NCBI GenBank assembly: GCA_900553925.1
Contig: USFH01000132.1
Location: 1-5,735, forward strand
Length of the DNA stretch: 5,735 nucleotides
Source: an uncultured Clostridium sp.
GTDB lineage: Bacteria > Bacillota > Clostridia > Lachnospirales > Lachnospiraceae
Direction of reading: 5' to 3'
The stretch's first letter is position 1, and each line of letters starts with the position of its first letter. Positions 1 to 5,523 of this stretch are shown in pieces. Both the position numbers and the translations under genes were made by a program. Below the pieces are notes generated by a model, which saw nothing but the letters and a program-made list of their open reading frames with translations, did not search any database and had not been told where the DNA came from.

Positions 1-1080
1 ATGGAACAGAATCTTTCCTTTCTTCATACCAAGGGCATTCATCGTTCCGATCTCCGTCCGCTGCTTGTCAACCATACGCTTCATGGACGTTGCAATAACA
101 AGAATTGCAATACCAACGAAGATAATCATAAAAGAATACGAAAATGTCTGGTGCTGGTCAAGCTCACTGTCAAGTCTTGCCAGTCCCGGTACTGATTTGC
201 GGTCAATCATTGCTGAATATCTGTGATTGATTGCATCGGCAATCTCGTCCTCGTGTGCAAGTGCCTTTCCGTCGGTCGTCTTAATGACCATCTGTGTGTA
301 CGGCATCATCTTCGTAAGCTTCTCATCACTCATCTTCTCGACCAGTGTCAGAAGCATATCCTGCGACAGATCATCCACGCTCATACCGTATTCATCCAGC
401 TTATCGAACACTGCCTGATAGGTATCTGCGTGCTTCCTGATATCCGCTGCCGTAATCTTCTCCTGCTTGATCAGGTGTGTCATATACTCCCGGATTGGGA
501 ACGCATCGTAGGACATATATGCCATCGTGATGTTCTCCAGAAACATATCCGCATCCCCGTCCGCCTGTCTGTATTCATATTCTACGGACTCGACCAGACC
601 GCGGATTGTCTTCGTAAATGTCACACCATTATATTCGATCGTAAATGCATCGCCGACATGCAGATCCCGTTTTTCGGCAAATGCATTTGCAATCCACACA
701 CCATCAGTATCGTCCGGGTTAAAATCCTCGCCCTCGATCAGATACGGTGTATTCACTTCATTTTCTTTCATTAAGAACAGATCGACCTGTGCGCCATCCT
801 GCTTCGGTGCACTCGCTGTCACCTGCATCCGCAGCTGTGCCTGTTCCACAAAATCCAGATTTCTTACCGCTTTCAGATCGTCACTTGTAAAGCCTTCTCC
901 GTACATCCAGATATCCGAGATGTTACATGCATCGTGGTATTTGCTTCGCGCCACATTCTGGGATACGACATGTCCCTCCATCGTGATGAATAGCATCATG
1001 GCAATGGCTGCAAGCAAAAATACAGAGAAGAATGGTCCAAAGTTCGCTTTGAACTCACGCAGCATCTTTCGAAATAGCAT
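1..1080 (-). CDS. FtsX/MacB-like ABC transporter permease, N-terminal part (runs off left edge)
   Basis: This is the membrane subunit of an ABC transporter of the FtsX/MacB/LolC class, which couples cytoplasmic ATP hydrolysis to movements of an extracellular domain (peptide or lipid export, or envelope sensing). Only the first 360 residues are present; the frame is open to base 1. Visible parts are a short basic N-terminus, a first membrane helix at about residues 15-34, an extracellular MacB_PCD-like region at about 35-312, and a second helix at about 315-333. The cytoplasmic segment after that helix contains EIGTMNALGMKKGKI, the usual FtsX-domain sequence following TM2. The extracellular part has an acidic, helix-rich stretch at about 165-260. 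The ATG overlaps the stop of the upstream ATPase (TAATG), so the two are translationally coupled partners. The family usually has further helices, and often a second FtsX domain, beyond the window. Substrate is unknown; antimicrobial peptide resistance is a guess from the adjacent two-component system. Confidence 0.9.
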   Translation of the reverse strand, partial: MLFRKMLREFKANFGPFFSVFLLAAIAMMLFITMEGHVVSQNVARSKYHDACNISDIWMYGEGFTSDDLKAVRNLDFVEQAQLRMQVTASAPKQDGAQVDLFLMKENEVNTPYLIEGEDFNPDDTDGVWIANAFAEKRDLHVGDAFTIEYNGVTFTKTIRGLVESVEYEYRQADGDADMFLENITMAYMSYDAFPIREYMTHLIKQEKITAADIRKHADTYQAVFDKLDEYGMSVDDLSQDMLLTLVEKMSDEKLTKMMPYTQMVIKTTDGKALAHEDEIADAINHRYSAMIDRKSVPGLARLDSELDQHQTFSYSFMIIFVGIAILVIATSMKRMVDKQRTEIGTMNALGMKKGKILFH

Positions 1081-1799
1081 TACCACTCCACCTCCTCAAC
1101 TGCAAGCGGGTGTTCGTTCGTGATCACTTCACGGATCTTTCCGTTCTTCATACGGATGACCTTGTCTGCACACTGTGCGATATCCGCGTTGTGCGTAACT
1201 AAGATGACAGTGTTCTTTCCCTCGCGGCTCTGCTTCTGCAAGAGCGATAAAACGATCACACCCGTCTCAGAATCAAGTGCACCGGTCGGCTCATCGCCAA
1301 GGATGATACGTGGCTTCTTGGAAAGCGCACGCGCAATCGATACACGCTGCTGTTCGCCGCCGGATAACTGAGATGGAAATTTATCCTTATGATTGGCAAG
1401 TCCAACCGCCGCAAGCATCTCGTCCGGATCCGCAGCATCTTTCACAATGCTTTTGGTAAGAGCAACATTCTCCCGTACCGTCAGGCTTGGGATCAGATTA
1501 TAAAACTGAAAGATAAATCCAATCTTGCGTGCACGGAAATCTGACAATTGCTTATCGTTCATCGCCGATACTTCCTCACCATCGATCAGAACCTTACCCG
1601 ATGTCGGCAGATCCATGCCGCCAAGCATATTCAATACGGTTGACTTCCCGGCTCCGGACTGACCGAGGATGACAACAAACTCGCCTTCCTCAATCGTAAA
1701 ACTCACATGGTTGTTGGCATACTGCAATGCCTCTCCTTCTCCATAAGTTTTTACGACATCCTGAAATTCAACAATGGTCTTTTTCCCTGTACCACTCAT
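1080..1799 (-). CDS. ABC transporter ATP-binding protein, MacB/LolD/FtsE-like
   Basis: This is the cytoplasmic ATPase that powers the FtsX-like permease encoded next to it. From the preferred ATG at 1799 it has 239 residues, normal for the family. Motifs from that start are Walker A GQSGAGKST (46-54), Q-loop Gln98 in FQFYNL, signature LSGGEQQR (145-152), Walker B IILGDEPTGALD with Glu170, and H-loop His203 in VTHN. The LSGGEQQRV and GDEPTGALD wording is typical of the MacB/LolD/BceA subfamily rather than importers. An in-frame ATG at 1814 is less likely: the GGAGG at 1808-1812 lies within its first codons and is 8 nt from the ATG at 1799. The stop TAA overlaps the permease start by one base. 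The gene has its own predicted promoter (1872-1900) after the kinase terminator, so it may be expressed separately from the two-component genes while being controlled by them. Function is certain at family level; the transported substrate cannot be read. Confidence 0.95.
   Translation of the reverse strand: MSGTGKKTIVEFQDVVKTYGEGEALQYANNHVSFTIEEGEFVVILGQSGAGKSTVLNMLGGMDLPTSGKVLIDGEEVSAMNDKQLSDFRARKIGFIFQFYNLIPSLTVRENVALTKSIVKDAADPDEMLAAVGLANHKDKFPSQLSGGEQQRVSIARALSKKPRIILGDEPTGALDSETGVIVLSLLQKQSREGKNTVILVTHNADIAQCADKVIRMKNGKIREVITNEHPLAVEEVEW
1086..1096 (-). promoter_or_regulatory. Ribosome binding site of the FtsX-like permease inside the ATPase gene
   Basis: The last codons of the ATPase (Glu-Glu-Val-Glu) read AGGAGGTGGAG on the minus strand. 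AGGAGG (1091-1096) is 10 nt and GGAG (1086-1089) is 5 nt before the permease ATG. Together with the TAATG overlap this supports coupled re-initiation and balanced subunit synthesis. Confidence 0.75.
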
Positions 1800-1807
1800 A
1801 AATTTAT

Positions 1808-1812
1808 CCTCC
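1808..1812 (-). promoter_or_regulatory. Ribosome binding site deciding the ATPase start at 1799
   Basis: GGAGG lies 8 nt upstream of the ATG at 1797-1799. It begins on the last base of the alternative ATG at 1812-1814, so that upstream ATG would have the Shine-Dalgarno inside its own coding sequence and only a weak AAGAGAA before it. The downstream start is preferred. Confidence 0.75.
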
Positions 1813-1832
1813 ATTTCTCTTTTATATAATGC

Positions 1833-1871
1833 AAAAAACCGGCAATAGTTAGTTTTTACTAACCACTGCCG
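1833..1871 (-). terminator. Rho-independent terminator of the two-component operon
   Basis: A 14-pair stem (1840-1853 with 1858-1871) closes a 4-nt loop and is followed on the minus strand by GG and then six U (1833-1838). Two positions (1845/1866 and 1847/1864) are mismatches if read on the plus strand but G-U pairs on the minus strand, which fixes the direction. It begins 51 nt after the histidine kinase stop and separates that gene from the ABC/FtsX module. Confidence 0.85.
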
Positions 1872-1900
1872 ATTATAGCACGTTCCCTTACATATGAAAA
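1872..1900 (-). promoter_or_regulatory. Predicted promoter of the ABC/FtsX module
   Basis: On the minus strand there is a consensus -10 TATAAT (1872-1877) preceded by TGC, giving an extended TGnTATAAT element. It is 17 nt from a 4/6 match to the -35 box, TTTTCA (1895-1900). The predicted start falls at about 1864-1867, inside the 5' arm of the terminator hairpin, leaving a leader of about 65 nt before the ATG at 1799. Seen in sequence; activity is inferred. Confidence 0.65.
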
Positions 1901-1912
1901 GCTATTCATATG
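1891..1912. repeat. Inverted repeat over the -35 region, candidate operator
   Basis: Two perfect 8-base arms, CATATGAA (1891-1898) and TTCATATG (1905-1912), are separated by 6 bases, so arm centres are 14 bp apart. The proximal arm overlaps the predicted -35 box of the ABC/FtsX promoter. Position and symmetry fit a binding site for a dimeric regulator, possibly the response regulator encoded here. It lacks a T-tract or GC-rich stem, so it is unlikely to be a terminator. Confidence 0.5.
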
Positions 1913-1922
1913 ATACTATTTA

Positions 1923-3710
1923 TCATATTTTAATTTCTACTTGAAACATACCTTCTTCCACCTTCAAATGAAGCTTACCGCCATGCAGCTTCACGATCTC
2001 ATTTACAATGGATAGTCCCAGCCCATGTCCGCCTGTCCGTTTCCGGTCTTCCTCCTTGGCATATGGTTTTAGAAGCTTCTTCGCGTCCTCCGTCGTAAGG
2101 GAGCCCATGTAAGTATTTCGGATCTGATATGTACCATTTCCAATGTTGACCTCAATCTGTCCATCTTCTTCTCCGTGCAGGATAGCATTCTGCAGCAGAT
2201 TATCGATCATCTGCCGGAGCATCGCCTCATTTCCGCGCATCTGCCCCTCACCTGTCACGGAAATATGCTGTCCATGTGCCTCCGCAAGCTCCTTGTATTT
2301 CCGGAGCAGCGCATCTGTCTGTGCGCGCATATCGACCTCTGTCTTTCTGCCAAGCCGCTCTGTCTGGCTGAGCTTCGAGAATCCAAGAGACTGCTCAATC
2401 ATACGGTTCATATCCGCGATATTCTTAAGCATCTCCTCCGCATAATATTCCCGCTTCTCCGTATGTACATTTTCTTTCAGATTCTCCGCCATGCCGGATA
2501 ATATCATCAGCGGACTCTTCAGATCATGCGCCATTGCATTCGTGAGATTCCGCTGATAATCTTCAAGCTCATACCTTGCCTTAAGCCGCACGTAGGTAAA
2601 CCGCGACCATAGGAAACTGATAAGCAGGATTGCAAGGGACAGGCAGATTACAAGCTTCTGTACAAAGCCACGATTTGCCTGAAAGAAATCATAGTTATAC
2701 GCGAACACAACCGTATATTCCGGATTTCCATTACTTTGATCACCGATTTCTATCACATTATATCGTGCATATGTCTTGGCGAAGTATCCCCGTTCCGCTG
2801 TCACACCGGCACCTTTTAACTGTTTGTCATCCTTGTAATCATCATACACATCGTATGCAAACTGCAGAAGCTCCGAAATCTCTGCCGACCGTATTCCAAG
2901 AACCGGGTACCAGCGTGTTCCTTCTCTCGTCCAGTAGTCATACGTTTCCTGTACTTTTTCCATGCCCTCTACATGCTCCGGTGTGAAATCATAAGTTTTC
3001 ACCACTTTCCCTTGCTCTAAACAAGAAATGGTACTGAAATAAAACTGTCGTTTCTCTTCATCTACATATAGATCTCCGAATTCCATTCGTTCTCCATTTT
3101 CGATGTTGCCATAGAGAAAATAGTCGTTATAATCCTGAAGAAATTCATCCGACAGCTCCTGTGCACATGTATAATAAGACTGATATAGATTCACTGTATG
3201 ATCGTTCTCGTCTCCTACCGGTTCATACCGGTCACAGTACAGATAAAACCGTGAACTGCTGTCGGTTAGAAGCTCTCCATTTTCATTATAGATCACCGCC
3301 GCTGCTGCAGATACGCCATACGCGCCCATCAATCTGCTCGGGATCATACGGTACATATACGCGCCCATCTGATCGTCGAACTCTTTTCCGGGTTTCATTC
3401 CCATCGCAGTCAGTTCTTCATACCGCCTCTCAATATAAGTCTGAATAATTTCCTGACTTTGATCCATCTCAAATTCCGCATTATCCTCCGTATCCTGCAC
3501 CACGGTCCTAAAATACCATGCACCACCCATTCCAAGAATCAGAAACATAAGGATAAAACGCTCCAGCCACACCTGCCAGAACTTCTTTCGTTTCAGATAC
3601 CAATAGTTCTTCCGGCTTTGCCGCGCATCTCTTCGCTGCCCACGCTTTTGCCTGCGGATTGCACGCCTTTTTCTATTTGCTTCAAAATCCGGTAATATCG
3701 TAAACTTCAT
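1923..3710 (-). CDS. Membrane sensor histidine kinase with large extracellular domain
   Basis: This sensor kinase autophosphorylates on His in response to an external signal and passes phosphate to the response regulator encoded upstream. The preferred ATG at 3710 gives 595 residues. In order: a highly basic cytoplasmic N-terminus (about 13-43, 17 of 31 residues Arg or Lys); TM1 (about 51-67); an extracellular sensor region of about 280 residues (68-348); TM2 (about 349-368); a DHp domain with His395 in MAHDLKSPL; and a HATPase_c domain with N-box Asn508 in DNLLQNAILHG and G2 box GGHGLGLSIV (560-569). Only about 26 residues separate TM2 from the His, so no HAMP domain fits. The G1 box reads IRNTYMG, with Asn where DxGxG has Asp. 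The extracellular part could be Cache-like (AAAVIYNENGELLTDS), but I cannot establish this. It has three cysteines, at 159, 182 and 230. It follows the regulator gene by 91 nt, with no clear separate promoter or terminator between them, and ends before a terminator. The ligand is unknown; the adjacent ABC/FtsX genes suggest an envelope or peptide signal. Confidence 0.95.
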   Translation of the reverse strand: MKFTILPDFEANRKRRAIRRQKRGQRRDARQSRKNYWYLKRKKFWQVWLERFILMFLILGMGGAWYFRTVVQDTEDNAEFEMDQSQEIIQTYIERRYEELTAMGMKPGKEFDDQMGAYMYRMIPSRLMGAYGVSAAAAVIYNENGELLTDSSSRFYLYCDRYEPVGDENDHTVNLYQSYYTCAQELSDEFLQDYNDYFLYGNIENGERMEFGDLYVDEEKRQFYFSTISCLEQGKVVKTYDFTPEHVEGMEKVQETYDYWTREGTRWYPVLGIRSAEISELLQFAYDVYDDYKDDKQLKGAGVTAERGYFAKTYARYNVIEIGDQSNGNPEYTVVFAYNYDFFQANRGFVQKLVICLSLAILLISFLWSRFTYVRLKARYELEDYQRNLTNAMAHDLKSPLMILSGMAENLKENVHTEKREYYAEEMLKNIADMNRMIEQSLGFSKLSQTERLGRKTEVDMRAQTDALLRKYKELAEAHGQHISVTGEGQMRGNEAMLRQMIDNLLQNAILHGEEDGQIEVNIGNGTYQIRNTYMGSLTTEDAKKLLKPYAKEEDRKRTGGHGLGLSIVNEIVKLHGGKLHLKVEEGMFQVEIKI

Positions 3711-3717
3711 ATGCATC

Positions 3718-3722
3718 CCTCC
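3718..3722 (-). promoter_or_regulatory. Ribosome binding site deciding the histidine kinase start at 3710
   Basis: GGAGG sits 7 nt before the ATG at 3708-3710 but only 1 nt before the in-frame ATG at 3714-3716. The sequence ATGCATATG encodes Met-His-Met, so the second Met is the better start and the protein loses two residues relative to the longest frame. Confidence 0.75.
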
Positions 3723-3801
3723 ATTTTCTTATCTTCGTTTGATTTTCCTGAACACACATCAGATAAAATACCAACTATAATTTTTCTGTTTTCACACATG
3801 G

Positions 3802-4479
3802 CTACGCATCTGATATTTTATAACCCCTGCCTACCACCGTCTGAATCCGTTTTCCTTCCTCGCCAAGCGCACTCCGCAGCTTCTTGATCTGGTTATCCAC
3901 CACACGGTCGACGCCGATGTAATCATATCCCCAGATGTGGTTTAACAGAGCGTCCCGCGACCACACGATATTTTTATGCTCCATCAGGAATCGCAGGATC
4001 TCATACTGCTTGTTCTGCAGCTGTACTTCCCGCTCCTTCACAAATACCTGACAGCTCTGCATGTCCATCCGGATTGCGCCACAGGTAATCGTCTCTTTCT
4101 GGTTCTCCTGTTTTGTACGCCGCAGGATGGCAAGTATCTTCGCATACAGCGTTGCCAGTGAAAATGGTTTCACGATATAATCGTCGCAGCCAAGTCCGTA
4201 GCCCCAGAGTATATCCTCCTCGCTTCCCTTCGCAGTCAGGAATACGATTGGAACCATATCTTTTTTCCGTATCATCCGGCAAAGTGTGAATCCGTCGATA
4301 TCCGGAAGCATCACGTCGAGCAGGATCAGGTCAAATGTCTGGCGTTCAAGTGCGCCCTCGCAGGCTCTTCCGTCCTCGGCGAGTGTCAGGCGCAGCGTGT
4401 CTTTTCCTTTCTCATCCATGTAATCTGCGATGACTTCCCGGATGGATTCGTCATCTTCCACCAAAAGTATCTGGTACAT
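3802..4479 (-). CDS. OmpR/PhoB-family DNA-binding response regulator
   Basis: This cytoplasmic transcription factor is activated by phosphorylation from the histidine kinase encoded downstream. From the ATG at 4479 it has 225 residues, standard for the family. The receiver domain (1-122) has the acidic pocket Glu8, Asp9 and Asp10 (LLVEDDE), phospho-acceptor Asp55 (LLDVMLPDIDG), Thr82 (FLTAK) and Lys104 in IVKPF. A short linker leads to a Trans_reg_C winged helix (about 130-223) containing LQNKQYEILRFL, the recognition-helix region DRVVDNQIKKLRSAL, and the terminal hairpin VVGRGYKI. All phosphotransfer residues are intact. A longer frame beginning at 4512 is rejected because a GGGGAG ribosome binding site lies between that ATG and the one at 4479. 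A -10 box at 4512-4517 and two palindromes upstream suggest its own regulated promoter. Likely targets are its own operon and the ABC/FtsX genes; this is inference from gene order. Confidence 0.96.
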   Translation of the reverse strand: MYQILLVEDDESIREVIADYMDEKGKDTLRLTLAEDGRACEGALERQTFDLILLDVMLPDIDGFTLCRMIRKKDMVPIVFLTAKGSEEDILWGYGLGCDDYIVKPFSLATLYAKILAILRRTKQENQKETITCGAIRMDMQSCQVFVKEREVQLQNKQYEILRFLMEHKNIVWSRDALLNHIWGYDYIGVDRVVDNQIKKLRSALGEEGKRIQTVVGRGYKISDA

Positions 4480-4484
4480 AAGTT

Positions 4485-4490
4485 CTCCCC
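4485..4490 (-). promoter_or_regulatory. Ribosome binding site deciding the response regulator start at 4479
   Basis: GGGGAG ends 5 nt before the ATG at 4477-4479. The alternative upstream ATG at 4510-4512 would add 11 residues unrelated to the receiver fold and overlaps the predicted -10 box, so it would probably not even be transcribed. Confidence 0.8.
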
Positions 4491-4511
4491 TTTTTTTATT
4501 ACAATCTCGCA

Positions 4512-4517
4512 ATTATA
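4512..4517 (-). promoter_or_regulatory. Predicted -10 box of the two-component operon promoter
   Basis: TATAAT on the minus strand, with an A at 4505 suitably placed as the start point, gives a leader of about 26 nt before the regulator ATG. No TTGACA-like -35 box is found 16-18 nt upstream. That position instead holds the palindrome at 4535-4544, a layout common at activator-dependent promoters. Confidence 0.55.
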
Positions 4518-4534
4518 CAGCTCTGAAAATATCC

Positions 4535-4598
4535 ACATATATGTCTTTAACAGTTGCATAATTGCTGTTTACTGTATCTTACAAAATACATATGTCTT
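4535..4598. repeat. Two matching palindromes upstream of the response regulator, candidate binding sites
   Basis: On the minus strand, AAGACATATGT (4588-4598) and AAAGACATATATGT (4535-4548) are near-identical and each contains a perfect palindrome, ACATATGT (4588-4595) and ACATATATGT (4535-4544). The palindrome centres are 52 bp apart, close to five helical turns. The nearer one sits where the -35 box would be. This fits autoregulation by a dimeric regulator but is unproven; the region is AT-rich, so chance is possible. Confidence 0.4.
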
Positions 4599-4614
4599 CT
4601 GTATATACTATAAC

Positions 4615-4660
4615 AAAAAAATGCACCAACATCCGATTTTTTCGAATGTTGATGCATTTT
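4615..4660 (-). terminator. Rho-independent terminator of the amino acid ABC operon
   Basis: A 19-pair stem (4618-4636 with 4642-4660) closes a 5-nt A loop and runs into seven U on the minus strand (4615-4621). Two positions (4626/4652 and 4633/4645) pair only as G-U on the minus strand, fixing the direction. It starts 17 nt after the ATPase stop. The outer A/U pairs could also act on plus-strand transcripts, but no plus-strand gene ends here. Confidence 0.9.
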
Positions 4661-4677
4661 ATAATGTTCAAATTATT

Positions 4678-5523
4678 TTACGACAACACCTTCGACAGGA
4701 ATTCTTTGAGTCTCGGATTCTTTGGATTCCCGAAGAACTCTTCCGGTGTGCCGGATTCCAAGATCTGACCATCGTCGATAAAGAGAACTTTATTTGCAAC
4801 TTCCTTTGCAAATCCCATCTCGTGGGTAACAATGATCATCGTCATGCCTTCCTCCGCGACTGCCTTCATCAAATCCAATACCTCGCCTACCATCTCCGGA
4901 TCAAGCGCGGAGGTTGGCTCATCGAACAGGATCACATCCGGGTTCATTGCAAGTGCACGCACGATTGCCACACGCTGCTTCTGTCCGCCGGAAAGTGTAG
5001 ACGGATATACGTCTGCCTTGTCTAACAGTCCGATTCTCTTCAGCAGATCTTCTGCTTTTTCTTTCGCTTCCGCTACGATCTTTGCCTTGGTCGTTGTGAT
5101 TTCGATTTTCTCCTGCTTCTCCTTGCGGAACAGGTTTGTAAGCGGAAGGAACCGGTTGTGACGTTTCGCTTTTTTAAGATCCTGGCACTGTACATAGACC
5201 GGTGCAAGCATGATGTTCTGGATGACTGTCTTGTTATTGTACAGATTAAAATGCTGGAACACCATTCCGATGTTTTCCCGAACCTTGTTAATGTCCGTAT
5301 GCTTATCCGTCACATCCTGTCCGTCTACCAAAACGGTTCCTGAGGTAACTGTTTCCAGCTGATTTAAGCAGCGCAGGAATGTAGATTTTCCACTTCCGGA
5401 AGGCCCGATCAGTACCACAACCTCCCCTTCCATAATATCAATGCTGAGGTCTTTTAATACCTCCAGCTTTCCAAAATTCTTTTTCAGGTTCTGTACATGA
5501 ACCATAACCTTTCTATTTTCCAC
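4678..5523 (-). CDS. glnQ: Polar amino acid ABC transporter ATPase, GlnQ-like, with internal insertion
   Basis: This is the cytoplasmic ATPase of a polar amino acid importer of the GlnQ/HisP type; it drives uptake with the permease encoded immediately upstream and a binding protein outside the window. From the GTG at 5523 it has 281 residues. Motifs are Walker A GPSGSGKST (40-48), Q-loop Gln90 in VFQHFNLY, signature LSGGQKQR (177-184), Walker B VILFDEPTSALDPE with Glu202, and H-loop His234 in VTHEMGFA. Wording such as TDINKVRENIGMVFQHFNLY and NIMLAPV closely matches B. subtilis GlnQ as I remember it. It is longer than the usual 240-245 residues because about 34 extra residues, rich in Lys and Glu, lie between LAPVYV (107-112) and the helix ending KRIGLLDKAD. 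The GTG overlaps the permease end by 11 nt and has AAAGGAG at 8 nt; the longest frame would begin with TTG at 5541, upstream of that site. The substrate (glutamine, another polar amino acid or cystine) cannot be fixed. Confidence 0.93.
   Translation of the reverse strand: MENRKVMVHVQNLKKNFGKLEVLKDLSIDIMEGEVVVLIGPSGSGKSTFLRCLNQLETVTSGTVLVDGQDVTDKHTDINKVRENIGMVFQHFNLYNNKTVIQNIMLAPVYVQCQDLKKAKRHNRFLPLTNLFRKEKQEKIEITTTKAKIVAEAKEKAEDLLKRIGLLDKADVYPSTLSGGQKQRVAIVRALAMNPDVILFDEPTSALDPEMVGEVLDLMKAVAEEGMTMIIVTHEMGFAKEVANKVLFIDDGQILESGTPEEFFGNPKNPRLKEFLSKVLS

Noticed and set aside
223..774. Plus-strand open frame of 183 codons
   Set aside because: It lies antisense inside the FtsX-like permease, has no ribosome binding site, is rich in Cys, His and Ile as expected of an antisense shadow, and resembles no family.
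527..1123. Plus-strand open frame of 198 codons
   Set aside because: Antisense to the permease and the ATPase end; Ser/Thr/Arg-rich low-quality translation with no domain motif.
1800..1814. Longer ATPase start at 1814
   Set aside because: The only good ribosome binding site lies within those first codons and is correctly spaced for the ATG at 1799.
1815..1832. TATATA as -10 box close to the ATPase start
   Set aside because: No acceptable -35 box at 16-18 nt and the leader would be very short; the extended -10 at 1872-1877 is far stronger.
4001..4282. Minus-strand open frame of 93 codons within the response regulator
   Set aside because: Out-of-frame shadow of a gene with all conserved receiver and winged-helix residues in its own frame.
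4480..4512. Longer response regulator start at 4512
   Set aside because: It would precede the predicted transcription start and overlap the -10 box; GGGGAG serves the ATG at 4479.
4600..4656. Second promoter just after the amino acid operon terminator (TTGGTG, 16 nt, TATATA on the minus strand)
   Set aside because: The -35 matches only the TTG of the consensus and lies within the terminator stem; the TATAAT at 4512-4517 is the better candidate.
4621..5025. Plus-strand open frame of 134 codons
   Set aside because: It starts inside the terminator hairpin and runs antisense through the GlnQ-like ATPase, whose motifs are complete on the minus strand.
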